64,000 nt of DNA from Parerythrobacter jejuensis (GTDB lineage: Bacteria; Pseudomonadota; Alphaproteobacteria; Sphingomonadales; Sphingomonadaceae): contig NZ_BAAAZF010000001.1 in assembly GCF_039536765.1 (NCBI RefSeq), forward strand, positions 2,687,501-2,751,500, in the 5' to 3' direction. Both the position numbers and the translations under genes were made by a program. The first letter of the stretch is position 1; each line of letters begins with the position of its first letter. The notes below the pieces were generated by a model, which had not been told where the DNA came from, ran no database searches, and saw nothing but the letters and a program-made list of their open reading frames with translations. This document shows, in pieces, positions 45,303-54,431 of this stretch.

Positions 45303-46888
45303 TGGGCTTCGCTGCGGGAATTGTCAGCTTCCGGAAGGGCCAGGATCAGGCAGGCGCCAGACTTACCGTCGACACGATCTTCCACGCTGAGCGAACCGCC
45401 ATGCGCCTCGGCAATGGTCTTGCCCATGGCCAATCCCAAACCGCTGTGATTGCCGAAGTCTTCGTCTTCCGGCCGGACCGAGTGAAACCGTTCGAAAACC
45501 TTGTGCCGGGCGTCCTCGGGAATGCCTGGCCCTTCGTCGCAGACAGAGACGGTAATGCAGCCATCGTCATTGGCAATCTCGATCAGGATAGCGCCGCCCT
45601 TGGGCGAGAAAGAGACGGCATTGTCGAGTAAATTTTCGACAACGCGTTCGATCCGCACCGGCACACCCATAACCAGAGGAACGTTGCCGCTCCTGGTGAT
45701 TTCTACGGTGACATCGCCATCGAACTGGCGGTTCTTCCTGGTGGCGACGATATTATTGACGAGCTCTGCCATGTCGAACAGTTCGAAGGTTGCGCGCGAC
45801 AATTCCGCATCCACACGGCTGGCATCGGAAATCTCGGTCACCAGCCGGTCAATCCGGCGGACATCATGGGTTGCGATTTCCAGCAATTGGGCGCGCAGCT
45901 CCGGGTCTTCGACCCGGGCCAGCGATTCAACCGCGCTGCGCAGGCTGGCGAGCGGGTTCTTGATTTCGTGCGCCACATCGGCGGCGAAATGTTCGACGGC
46001 ATCGATGCGCTGGCGCAGCGCGTCCGTCATATCGGACACGGCGCGGGCCAGCAGGCCGATTTCATCGCGTCGTTGCGGCAGCCGCGGAACCTCGACCTGG
46101 CGTTCGCGGCCAAGGCGCACGCGCTGCGCCGCCTTGGCCAGGGTCTGTAGCGGCTTCACAATTGTACGGGCGAGGAATAGCGAGAGCAGGATCGAGGCAA
46201 ACAGGGCAATGCCGACCCCGATGCCGAGAGTGGAGCGGGCGCTGCGCACGGCCTCGGTAATATCCACCGCGTTGCGGGTGGTGAGCAAGGTGGCCCCGTT
46301 CAGACCGACGGGCGCAGCGGCAGTGATGATCGGGGTACGGTCCGCTGCCTGGCGCAGTTCGATCTGGGACAAACCCTGATCACGTGCCCTGACCAGCTCG
46401 GGCCAGGAATCGGCCGTCTGGCCTTCGGGTTCGATATATTCCGGCACGGGTTGGGCGCTGACCACCGTATCAACGGTTTGATCCAGAAAACGTGCAAAGC
46501 GGAGGCCGAATTCATCATCACTCGGATCGTCAATCGTAAAGCTGGGCTCTGCCAGTTCGAAACTGTCAGCCCACAATCGCCCTTCCGCATCGAACATGCG
46601 CAGCCGCATACGTTGTTCCTTGCCGATCTGGACCAGGAGGGCCTCCTGCCGTTCGCGCGTTGCGCCGGCCAGCGCCTCTGCCGTGATCTGCGCCTCGATC
46701 CGCGCCAGCTTGTAACGCTCGTCGAGCAGCTGCGCGCGATAGGAATCGAGATAGAAGATGCCGCCGCCCAACAATGCCAGTGGCAGGATATTGACCGCCA
46801 GAATGCGCGCCGTCAGCGACAGCCGATCGAGCAGCTTCATGCGTTCGAGCGGCATGGTAACCCTGCTGGCCAATGGTGCCTCAGCCAT
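45299..46888 (-). CDS. chvG: ChvG/ExoS-type sensor histidine kinase
   Basis: 529 aa. TM1 is near residues 29–47 and TM2 near 221–240, around a ~170-residue periplasmic sensor. HAMP (~240–295), the H-box with His307 in [13 protein letters not shown], and the catalytic ATPase (N, G1, G2 boxes such as [14 protein letters not shown] and DEGPGIPED) follow. Start 46888 overlaps the response regulator stop by 8 nt (ATGGCTGA). In rhizobia ChvG/ChvI responds to acidity and envelope stress via ExoR; no exoR is in this window. Confidence 0.9.
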   Translation of the reverse strand: MAEAPLASRVTMPLERMKLLDRLSLTARILAVNILPLALLGGGIFYLDSYRAQLLDERYKLARIEAQITAEALAGATRERQEALLVQIGKEQRMRLRMFDAEGRLWADSFELAEPSFTIDDPSDDEFGLRFARFLDQTVDTVVSAQPVPEYIEPEGQTADSWPELVRARDQGLSQIELRQAADRTPIITAAAPVGLNGATLLTTRNAVDITEAVRSARSTLGIGVGIALFASILLSLFLARTIVKPLQTLAKAAQRVRLGRERQVEVPRLPQRRDEIGLLARAVSDMTDALRQRIDAVEHFAADVAHEIKNPLASLRSAVESLARVEDPELRAQLLEIATHDVRRIDRLVTEISDASRVDAELSRATFELFDMAELVNNIVATRKNRQFDGDVTVEITRSGNVPLVMGVPVRIERVVENLLDNAVSFSPKGGAILIEIANDDGCITVSVCDEGPGIPEDARHKVFERFHSVRPEDEDFGNHSGLGLAMGKTIAEAHGGSLSVEDRVDGKSGACLILALPEADNSRSEAQ

Positions 46889-47636
46889 CAGTGAAGCTGT
46901 ATCCGGCCCCGTAGAGGGTTTCGATCGCACCGAATTCATCGTCGACAGAGCGGAACTTGCGCCGCATCCGTTTGATGTGGCTGTCTACGGTCCGGTCATC
47001 GACATAGACTTCGTCCGGATAGGCCGCATCCATCAACTGGTTGCGGCTTTTGATAACGCCGGGCCGAGCCGCGAGCGCTTCCAGGATGAGAAACTCTGTC
47101 ACGGTGAGCGAAACGGTCTGGCCATCCCACATCACCTGATGCCGGGCCGGGTCCATTGTCAGGCGGCCGCGTGAGAAAATTTCTCGCGATGGCCCGCCAG
47201 TTTCTTCGCTTGCCATGCCGGATTCTTCGTCAATACCGCTACGGCGCAGGATGGCGCGGATGCGGGCCACCAGCAGGCGCAAGCTGAACGGTTTGGCGAT
47301 GTAATCGTCGGCCCCCATTTCCAGGCCGGCTTCTTCGTCGCGCTCGTCATCCTTGCTCGTCAGGAAAATGACGGGGAGGGGAGAGTGTTCGCGCAACCTG
47401 CGCAGCAATTCCATCCCGTCCATACGCGGCATCTTGATGTCAAACACAGCCAGATCCGGTGGATTCTCCAGCAAGGCCTTCAATGCGCTTTCGCCTTCGG
47501 AATAGACGCGCGTGTCGTAACCTTCTTCCTGCAAGGCGATGGAAACAGTGGTCAGGATATTGCGATCATCGTCGACCAAAGCGACAACCCGCCGCTTCGC
47601 CTTCACCTCTGCTACGGTAACGTCTTGTTCCACCAT
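46881..47636 (-). CDS. chvI: ChvI-type OmpR-family response regulator
   Basis: 251 aa. The receiver has the acidic pocket (LVDDD, residues 21–24), phospho-acceptor Asp66 in FDIKMP, and a lysine in YIAKPF. The winged-helix DNA-binding domain ends [13 protein letters not shown]. First gene of the cluster, divergent from pckA over 233 nt, which places pckA in position to be a direct target, as reported for ChvI homologues in rhizobia. ATG 47636 has only a weak Shine–Dalgarno. Confidence 0.9.
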   Translation of the reverse strand: MVEQDVTVAEVKAKRRVVALVDDDRNILTTVSIALQEEGYDTRVYSEGESALKALLENPPDLAVFDIKMPRMDGMELLRRLREHSPLPVIFLTSKDDERDEEAGLEMGADDYIAKPFSLRLLVARIRAILRRSGIDEESGMASEETGGPSREIFSRGRLTMDPARHQVMWDGQTVSLTVTEFLILEALAARPGVIKSRNQLMDAAYPDEVYVDDRTVDSHIKRMRRKFRSVDDEFGAIETLYGAGYSFTDG

Positions 47637-47794
47637 TCCCTGACCATACGATGTTGGTTGTGCGTTGCCACACCCTAACCTTTCGCGGCAGGCGAAACAA
47701 CGTCGTGGTATGCTGGAATAGCTTACGGGCAAGACCCTCACGCGCGGGATTTGACGGAATCGGTTCGTGCCTCTATTCGCGGCGCTGCGTACGG

Positions 47795-47808
47795 TGCATA
47801 CCTATGCA
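47795..47808. promoter_or_regulatory. short inverted repeat in the chvI–pckA intergenic region
   Basis: TGCATA (47795–47800) and TATGCA (47803–47808) form a perfect 6-bp inverted repeat with a 2-bp spacer, 61 nt before the pckA start codon. It is a candidate regulator site or part of the promoter. No known consensus is claimed. Confidence 0.35.
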
Positions 47809-47869
47809 TCGGCTAGTGTTCTGCGCATGTGCCGGGCCCCGGCTTACCAGATTTTCAGGAGACTCAAGC

Positions 47870-49489
47870 GTGTCTGCTCCGCTTTCCACTTCGCTTGCCG
47901 ATCAAGGGATTTCGACCTCGGCGACTATCCATGCCAATCTTGGCACACCGCAATTGGTGGAACATGCCGTCGACAATGGCGAAGGCAAGCTTTCCAAATA
48001 CGGTTCGCTGGTGGTTGAAACCGGCAAACACACGGGCCGTAGCGCGAAGGACAAGTTTATTGTCCGCGATGCTGAGACCGAGAGCAATGTTTGGTGGGAT
48101 AATAACGCCTCCATTACACCGGAGCATTTCGCCGCGCTGAAGGAAGACTTCCTGAAAGCCGTGGGCGAGAAGGAAACGCTCTACGTTGCTGACCTGTTTG
48201 GCGGTTCCCAACCAGAGCACCGCGTGAATGTGCGCGTGATCAACGAATTTGCGTGGCACAATCTTTTCATCCGGACGCTGCTGTGCCGCCCGACCACGGA
48301 CGAACTGCAAGGCTTCGCGCCGGAATATACCATTATCGACCTGCCCAGCTTCCGCGCCGATCCAGAGCGCCATGGAACGCGCAGCGAAACGGTGGTGGCC
48401 GTGAACCTGACCGAAAAGCTGATCCTGATCGGCGGCACCAAATATGCCGGCGAGATGAAGAAGAGCGTGTTCGGCATCCTCAATTACCTGCTGCCGACCA
48501 AGGGCGTGATGCCGATGCACTGTTCGGCCAACATTAGCGCTGATGGACAGACGGCTGTGTTCTTCGGCCTGTCCGGCACTGGCAAGACGACGCTATCTGC
48601 TGATGCCAGCCGCACGCTGATCGGCGATGACGAGCATGGCTGGTCCGATACAGCAGTCTTCAACTTCGAAGGCGGCTGTTATGCCAAGATGATCCGTCTC
48701 AGCGAAGAGGCCGAGCCTGAGATCTACGCCACCACGCGCATGTTCGGCACGGTGCTGGAAAATGTCGTGATGGACGAACAGACCCGCGAACTGGATTTTG
48801 ACGACAACACGCTCGCCGAAAACACCCGCGGTGCCTATCCGATTGAGTATATTCCCAACACCAGCGAGCATAATCTGGGGCCGGTACCGACCAATGTCGT
48901 GATGCTGACCGCCGATGCGTTTGGTGTCTTGCCTCCGATTGCGCGGTTGACGCCGGACCAGGCGATGTATCACTTCCTGTCGGGCTACACCGCCAAGGTC
49001 GCTGGAACCGAGATCGGGGTGACAGAGCCGGAAGCGACGTTCAGCACCTGTTTCGGTGCCCCGTTCATGCCGCGCCACCCGAGCGTTTACGGCAATCTTC
49101 TGAAAGAGCGCATCGCCAAGGGCGGTGTGCAGTGCTGGTTGCTCAATACTGGCTGGACCGGTGGCAAATACGGCGTTGGCAGCCGCATGCCGATCAAGGC
49201 CACCCGCGCGCTGCTGAACGCGGCTCTCGATGGCAAGATGGACGATGTGGAATTCCGCAAGGATCCCAATTTCGGCTTTGACGTGCCCGTTTCCGTACCA
49301 GCCTTGGCCGAGGCAGGGATTGACCAGACGATCCTTGATCCGCGTGCAACCTGGGCCGACAAGGACGAATATGACGCCACGGCGCATAAGCTGGTGCAGC
49401 TGTTCGTTGACAATTTCGAACCGTTTGCAGCGCATGTCGACGAAGGCGTTCGCCAGGCTGCCCCGAATGCGGAGACGCAGGCCGCCTAA
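47870..49489 (+). CDS. pckA: phosphoenolpyruvate carboxykinase (ATP)
   Basis: 539 aa ATP-type PEPCK making PEP from oxaloacetate for gluconeogenesis. The P-loop GLSGTGKT is at 233–240, IGDDEHGW follows, and substrate residues lie in [11 protein letters not shown] and [12 protein letters not shown] 47870 is used, with AGGAG 9 nt upstream; an upstream extension in frame reads into the divergent chvI region. A strong terminator follows. Confidence 0.96.
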   Translation: MSAPLSTSLADQGISTSATIHANLGTPQLVEHAVDNGEGKLSKYGSLVVETGKHTGRSAKDKFIVRDAETESNVWWDNNASITPEHFAALKEDFLKAVGEKETLYVADLFGGSQPEHRVNVRVINEFAWHNLFIRTLLCRPTTDELQGFAPEYTIIDLPSFRADPERHGTRSETVVAVNLTEKLILIGGTKYAGEMKKSVFGILNYLLPTKGVMPMHCSANISADGQTAVFFGLSGTGKTTLSADASRTLIGDDEHGWSDTAVFNFEGGCYAKMIRLSEEAEPEIYATTRMFGTVLENVVMDEQTRELDFDDNTLAENTRGAYPIEYIPNTSEHNLGPVPTNVVMLTADAFGVLPPIARLTPDQAMYHFLSGYTAKVAGTEIGVTEPEATFSTCFGAPFMPRHPSVYGNLLKERIAKGGVQCWLLNTGWTGGKYGVGSRMPIKATRALLNAALDGKMDDVEFRKDPNFGFDVPVSVPALAEAGIDQTILDPRATWADKDEYDATAHKLVQLFVDNFEPFAAHVDEGVRQAAPNAETQAA

Positions 49490-49516
49490 GCCTCGCCGCT
49501 ACAAGTTGGAGAGGAG

Positions 49517-49553
49517 GGCCCCGCACCGCGACATACGCGGGCGGGGCCTTTTT
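49517..49553 (+). terminator. Rho-independent terminator of pckA
   Basis: Inverted repeat GGCCCCGC (49517–49524) with GCGGGGCC (49541–49548), extended inward by CCGCG/CGCGG around a 5-nt loop, followed by five T residues. It lies 28 nt after the pckA stop. Confidence 0.9.
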
Positions 49554-49615
49554 CTTGGTGCTCGCCCGCCTTGCGCGTATCGTTGCGGCGACTCGAACGA
49601 AAGGGAAGCACGATC

Positions 49616-49975
49616 ATGGGACTTTTTGACGGAATTCTGGGGCAGGCCAGCGAGCATGCCGATGTCGCCAACATGGCGGAAAAGCTCGGCATCAATCCTG
49701 ATGTGGCGGAGAAGGCGATTGCAGCCTTGGGCCAGTCGCATGGCGAGCCGGGCGATACAGTAGAGGGGGCCGCGGCGAAGACCGGTCTCGACACCGGCGT
49801 GCTGGGTCAGATCGTCGATCAGATCGGCGGCGAGGGTTCGCTGGGCCAATATGCCGACGCGCTGAAGGATAACCCCAAGGCGGCCGGTATTCTGGACATG
49901 CTGGACCGCGATGGCGACGGCAATCCGCTCAATGATGTGGTGGGTATGGCCAAGGGCCTGTTCGGCAAGAAATAA
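49616..49975 (+). CDS. small hypothetical protein, DUF937-like composition
   Basis: 119 aa, Gly/Ala/Asp-rich, no membrane span. GLFDGILGQ and a helical KLGINPDVAEKAIAAL block resemble DUF937-type proteins such as the gene at 52304–52801. Near the C-terminus LDRDGDGNPLND has the spacing of an EF-hand loop (D-x-D-x-D-G). GGGAAG precedes the ATG. Function unknown; calcium binding is only a possibility. Confidence 0.68.
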   Translation: MGLFDGILGQASEHADVANMAEKLGINPDVAEKAIAALGQSHGEPGDTVEGAAAKTGLDTGVLGQIVDQIGGEGSLGQYADALKDNPKAAGILDMLDRDGDGNPLNDVVGMAKGLFGKK

Positions 49976-50002
49976 GTTCTCGAACCGGGGAAGGGCGGCA
50001 GG

Positions 50003-51631
50003 CTATGCGCCGTCGCCGCTCTTCTGCCGGTCGATATAGCCCCATATTTCTGACACGACGACGGAGCCTTCGCCGACAGCGCTGGCAACCCGTTTGACCG
50101 ATCCGTGGCGGACATCACCGACGGCATAAATCCCGTCGCATGATGTTTCGAAAGGGGAGGGCCGGCCGACAGTGTCGCCGGTTTTGACAAATCCTCTGTC
50201 ATCGGTTTCGGCAAGGCCTGTCAGCCATCCGGTATTCGGCGCAGCACCGATCATGATGAACAAGGCGCGTGTATCGACGCGACGATCCCCGTCGGCAGTC
50301 TGGAACGTTACTCCTTCGAGGTGGTCTTCGCCGTGCAATGCACCAATCTGGGTCCCGTATTGGATCGTGATCCGCGAATCGGCTTCCAGTCTTTCTGTCA
50401 GATAACTCGACATGGATGCAGCAAGCGAATCGCCGCGGACCAGCACATGCACATGCCTGGCCGTCCGGCTGAGATACATGGCCGCTTGCCCGGCGGAGTT
50501 TCCGCCGCCGACCACAACCGCTTCGGTGTTCCGGCAAAAGCGGGCTTCCATGTCGGTCGCGGCATAGAACACGCCTGCGCCTTCCAGTTCTTCCAGCCTG
50601 TCTAATGGCAGGCGGCGATACTGGACGCCGGTGCTGACCAGCACGGCACGCGCGCAAACCTCGTCGCCATCATCCAGAGTCGCGCAGAACAGCCCGTCTT
50701 CGCGTTTCGCGAGTTTCTCCACCCGCCGTGGCATTGCAAAGCGGGTCCCGAATTTCAGGGCCTGGATTTGCCCGCGATAGACCAGGTCCGTGCCGCTGAT
50801 GCCGGTGGGAAATCCCATATAATTCTCGATCCGGCTGGACGTACCGGCCTGGCCGCCGATTGCGGTGTCTTCGACCACCAGGGCTTCGAGCCCTTCCGCG
50901 CCGCAATAGACTGCTCCGGCCACGCCGGCCGGGCCACCGCCCACGATCAGCACGTCAAACACCCGCTGGCTGCAAATGTCGAGGTCGAGGTTCATCCGCT
51001 GCGCAACCTTGCGCGGGGTTGGATCCTCGATCAGTTCGTCGCGATCCATGATGACCGAAGGTTGGTGATCGGTGAGATTGCAGACCTCCAGGGTCTCGTC
51101 GTCCGACCCATCCATGTCGTAGCTTTGGAACGGGATGCGATTGCGCGACAGGAACCGTTCCACCTGCTGCACGGCGGGATCACGGTCGGCACCGATCAGC
51201 TTTATGGAACTGTTCTTCAGCTCGAACTGCTTGCGCCGACGGGCGGCAAACACGCTGATGATGTGATCGGACAATTCGGGCACGCGGCTCATCAACGCCA
51301 GCATGTCTTCGCGCGGAGCTTCGATCGTTTTGGTCGGTTTGGCCGCACGCATAGGCAGGAACCAACTGCCCCGATTGAGGAAACCGATCTCCCCTACAAA
51401 CTGGGTCGGCCCGACAGAGGCATCCAGCAGACGCTCACGCGTGTAGGGATCGAGCACTTCGATTTCGCCGTCCACGCAGTATACGAATGTATCCATCGGA
51501 TCGCCGACCTCGGCGACAATATCGCCTGATTGATACGTGCACTCGTTTCCGATCGCGCGGATCGCGGCGACATGGTCCTCCGACAGCGGAACGCGCTTCA
51601 TCGTTTCGAGTTCGTCGCCAAAATTTTCCAT
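50003..51631 (-). CDS. cyclic nucleotide-binding-domain thioredoxin-reductase-like flavoprotein (no CxxC)
   Basis: 542 aa. Residues ~15–130 are a cNMP-binding (CAP-ED-like) domain with VGEIGFLNRGSWFLPMRA. About 140–215 looks like a glutaredoxin/thioredoxin-fold segment without a CxxC. From ~225 there is a thioredoxin-reductase-like core: FAD motif GGGPAG (231–236), GGQAGTSSRIENYMGFP, NAD(P) motif GGGNSA (375–380), and DGIYAVGDVRHGS. The CxxC of true TrxR is replaced (FYAATDMEARF, about 355–365), so it cannot reduce thioredoxin in the standard way. It may be an NADPH-dependent regulator or ferredoxin-reductase-like enzyme controlled by ligand binding. Confidence 0.85.
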   Translation of the reverse strand: MENFGDELETMKRVPLSEDHVAAIRAIGNECTYQSGDIVAEVGDPMDTFVYCVDGEIEVLDPYTRERLLDASVGPTQFVGEIGFLNRGSWFLPMRAAKPTKTIEAPREDMLALMSRVPELSDHIISVFAARRRKQFELKNSSIKLIGADRDPAVQQVERFLSRNRIPFQSYDMDGSDDETLEVCNLTDHQPSVIMDRDELIEDPTPRKVAQRMNLDLDICSQRVFDVLIVGGGPAGVAGAVYCGAEGLEALVVEDTAIGGQAGTSSRIENYMGFPTGISGTDLVYRGQIQALKFGTRFAMPRRVEKLAKREDGLFCATLDDGDEVCARAVLVSTGVQYRRLPLDRLEELEGAGVFYAATDMEARFCRNTEAVVVGGGNSAGQAAMYLSRTARHVHVLVRGDSLAASMSSYLTERLEADSRITIQYGTQIGALHGEDHLEGVTFQTADGDRRVDTRALFIMIGAAPNTGWLTGLAETDDRGFVKTGDTVGRPSPFETSCDGIYAVGDVRHGSVKRVASAVGEGSVVVSEIWGYIDRQKSGDGA

Positions 51632-51747
51632 GAATTGCGCCCTGAAAGTGGATCCCGCTAATCTACGTCGGGGCCGCTAGTCTGTTCCGGGTCACTCAGT
51701 CGATGGGTCAGACAATCGCGCGAAACGTCGAAGCGAAATGCCACGCA

Positions 51748-51775
51748 CAAAAAAGGGCGGCCGAAGCCGCCCTTT
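51748..51775 (-). terminator. Rho-independent terminator after the DUF3597 gene
   Basis: AAAGGGCGGC (51752–51761) pairs perfectly with GCCGCCCTTT (51766–51775) around a 4-nt CGAA loop. On the minus strand it is followed by a run of T residues. It lies 22 nt beyond the DUF3597 stop. Confidence 0.85.
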
Positions 51776-51797
51776 CGCAAACCAAAGCCGATGGGAC

Positions 51798-52172
51798 TTA
51801 GTCCGTCATGCTCGACGGAACGGTGCCGCCATTCAGGGCGATTTGCTGCATCGTGACCTTGTGCAGCCAGATGTTGTCTTCCGCCGTGCCCTCATAATCG
51901 GTCCGGCCCATTTCCTCCGCCAGTTCCTTGCGGTTGGCATAGGTCGGATCGAGGCCGAGGACTTTGAACAGATCGACGATCGAACTTTGCCAGTTGAGAT
52001 TTTCTGCGCCCGGCATGGCAGACAGTTTCGCCACGACGTCAACATTGCTGACGACTGCCGGCTTAGGAGCTGGAGTACCCGGCGCGGCGGTTGCTGCTGG
52101 TGCCTCGGCTGCCTTTGCCTCTTCCTCGTCTCCGCCGAAGATTGCGTTCTTGATGCTCGAAAAAATACCCAT
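51798..52172 (-). CDS. DUF3597 domain-containing protein
   Basis: 124 aa. MGIFSSIKNAIFG opens, an acidic/Ala/Pro linker follows (~14–42), then the DUF3597 domain with NVDVVAKLSAMPGAENLNWQ and SIVDLFKVLGLDPTY. It may bind peptidoglycan or surfaces, but no activity is established. AGGAGG is 6 nt before ATG 52172. Monocistronic, with its own terminator. Confidence 0.88.
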   Translation of the reverse strand: MGIFSSIKNAIFGGDEEEAKAAEAPAATAAPGTPAPKPAVVSNVDVVAKLSAMPGAENLNWQSSIVDLFKVLGLDPTYANRKELAEEMGRTDYEGTAEDNIWLHKVTMQQIALNGGTVPSSMTD

Positions 52173-52303
52173 GAGTCCCTCCTGTTCACGGCCATTCCGG
52201 CCGCAGTGATGATTGGCGCGAGTCCTTTGACCTGACGCCTCTGTAGTGCCATGCATATGACAGATCGCAAGGCCTGAAACGGCCATATGAGAGGGAATAG
52301 CAA

Positions 52304-52801
52304 ATGAATCTTGGACAGATCTTGAACGAAACCGGTGCGATCGGAAGTATTGCGCAGGAATTGGGCGTTGACGAAGGTACCGCGCGGACGGCGGCTGGAG
52401 CTCTGTTGCCTGCAATTGTGGCCGGGATGGGTCGCAGCGCGACCGGCGGAGGAGGCGGCGATCCGCTCGGAGGCCTGGGCGGACTGGCCGGGGCGATCCT
52501 GGGAGGCGGCGGTGGCGGCCTGCTGGAATCGGTCCTCGCGCCCAAGCCGACCCCGGCCCAGCAGGGCAACGATATTCTTGGCAGCATTTTCGGCAGCAAG
52601 GACGTCAGCCGTTCTGTGGCTGGCGAAGTTGCCGGGATCACCGGCCTGGACGAAGGCATGCTCAAGAAGATGCTGCCGCTGCTGGCGATGGCGGTTGCCG
52701 GCTATATGGCCCAGCGTGGCGGGCAGAGCTCCGGTTCTGGCGGCGGGAGCCCGCTCGGCGGCATTCTTGGCTCGATTATCGGCGGCCTTGCCCGGCGCTG
52801 A
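52304..52801 (+). CDS. DUF937 domain-containing protein
   Basis: 165 aa, Gly-rich. The helical repeats (LGVDEGTARTAAGALLPAIVAGMG, GITGLDEGMLKKMLPLLAMAVAGYM) are typical of DUF937, here with a Gly/Ser linker. No signal peptide. Role unknown. Its stop abuts the convergent CHAT lipoprotein stop with no gap. Confidence 0.85.
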   Translation: MNLGQILNETGAIGSIAQELGVDEGTARTAAGALLPAIVAGMGRSATGGGGGDPLGGLGGLAGAILGGGGGGLLESVLAPKPTPAQQGNDILGSIFGSKDVSRSVAGEVAGITGLDEGMLKKMLPLLAMAVAGYMAQRGGQSSGSGGGSPLGGILGSIIGGLARR

Positions 52802-54331
52802 TCAAATTTCCTGGGATGGCCGCCTGACAGCTTCGCTCGGGCGGCCGAACACGGTGAAACTGGCCCACAATTTGGGGTCCCTCAGATAGGGTTGCTGTCC
52901 ATCCGCATCGCGATGATGGAGCGTTTCCAACTGTGCCCGCTGCATTGCGAATTCCGGTGCGTAGCCTGCCTTTAAGTGGGTGACGAAATTGGTCATCAGC
53001 ACGCGCGTTGCTGAATCGCTGACATTCCACAGGCTGCCGACGACCTGGCCCGCCCCGGCCGTGGTCCAGGTGCGTGCGATGCCGAAGCTTCCCCCTTGAA
53101 GGAAACGGCCCAGCGCCGTCTGGCAAGCGCTGAGAACGACCAGCGGGTTGTTCTGGCGCCAGCCATTGAAACGTGCGGTGCGAATGTCGCCAGCATGGAA
53201 ATGACCGCCTGACATGGCAACATACCCGCGTGTGAGCGGATTGGTCGGGTGGGATACCGCATGCGACGCGATATAGACCATGCCGGTATCTTCGCGGGCC
53301 TGGATCGCATTGATCAGCCGTCTCTGGGTGGCATCGCTGCCCAGCAACACGCTGTTGCCGGGGGTGTCGAGCATCGCGGCAACAGCCTGCGCTTCGGCTC
53401 GCGCGCCGGGCAGCGGGCTCCAGCGCCAGGCGCGGTCGTCGGTGAGATCGGGATCGCCCACGATCACAGCCTTGTTCACGTCGACGCGGCCAAAATCGAA
53501 AGTCGGTTCTTCTTCTGCCATGCTGGCGAAATCCGGGAGCACCACAAACGACCAGTTTTCGGCGGCATAGCCGTTGGCCAGGGGGAGGGCAGCGAACGGG
53601 GCTGTGCCGGTGTCGAGCGCGGGCACCACTAGCAATCTCCCGCTACGGGTCCCCAAGGCATCGCGAATAGGTCCGGGCAGGAGCAGTTTGGCTGTTTCCG
53701 AGAGCGTCGCGCGGCGTTGTTCGATGGCTTGGGGTGTGCGGTCCGCTGCGCGGGCTGCCTCGATTTCGGCCTCGCTGGGTAGAGGCTCACCCCGTTTCGC
53801 GCGGCTGCGACTGATCGCGAGCCTGCGAACCCCGAGGCCCGACGACATCGGGCCGAGCCCTTTGTATTTGCGCGTCGAGACGCCTGTCAGGACCCCGCCA
53901 TCCGGACTGATCAGCCACGCTTTCAAATACCCGTTGGCATCGGTGCGATGAAGTAGCGCGTAGGTCGGGATCGACTCGTCCGACAATGTGGCAAGCAAGG
54001 ACCTGGCCTGTTCCAACTGGAATACCGCCTCTTCGTGGTCGAGGGAAATCTTTGCCTGCCGGACCTCGCCATCACGTTCCTTGCCGCGCAACACTTCCTG
54101 CACGAGACCGACGCGCGCAATGTCGTCCAGCAACTCCTGTTCAAGAGCTGGGTCGATCTCGGTCGGGATGGAAACGGGTTCGGGTGCAGGAGGTATTTTG
54201 GCGAAACGCGGGGCGGCTGCGGCGTCGCCGGTGAGTTGGAACGGAGTGCTTTCGTCAGTCGAAGGGTCGGTTTGCGTGTCGCATGCAGCAATGAGCAGGC
54301 AGGCGGCCGTCAACCAAGCGAATCTCGACAT
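52802..54331 (-). CDS. CHAT-domain (caspase-like) lipoprotein
   Basis: 509 aa. The lipoprotein signal ends at lipobox IAAC (Cys17). After a Pro-rich spacer, residues ~60–130 are helical, and the CHAT peptidase domain occupies ~220–505. Catalytic His357 lies in VYIASHAVSH and Cys403 in VLSACQTALG, with the usual QVVGSLWNVSD after it. No TPR array is visible, which is atypical. Lipidation places a caspase-like protease at the envelope, probably periplasmic. Substrate unknown. Confidence 0.85.
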   Translation of the reverse strand: MSRFAWLTAACLLIAACDTQTDPSTDESTPFQLTGDAAAAPRFAKIPPAPEPVSIPTEIDPALEQELLDDIARVGLVQEVLRGKERDGEVRQAKISLDHEEAVFQLEQARSLLATLSDESIPTYALLHRTDANGYLKAWLISPDGGVLTGVSTRKYKGLGPMSSGLGVRRLAISRSRAKRGEPLPSEAEIEAARAADRTPQAIEQRRATLSETAKLLLPGPIRDALGTRSGRLLVVPALDTGTAPFAALPLANGYAAENWSFVVLPDFASMAEEEPTFDFGRVDVNKAVIVGDPDLTDDRAWRWSPLPGARAEAQAVAAMLDTPGNSVLLGSDATQRRLINAIQAREDTGMVYIASHAVSHPTNPLTRGYVAMSGGHFHAGDIRTARFNGWRQNNPLVVLSACQTALGRFLQGGSFGIARTWTTAGAGQVVGSLWNVSDSATRVLMTNFVTHLKAGYAPEFAMQRAQLETLHHRDADGQQPYLRDPKLWASFTVFGRPSEAVRRPSQEI

Positions 54332-54431
54332 TTCCTAAGCCCCTGTAGTTCAGTTCTCCAATGCTACCCGTTTGTTCTCGTCCCGATGCTGCGCCCTTGC
54401 GGCGCCAGCGTCAAATGGATTTGCAAGCCCG

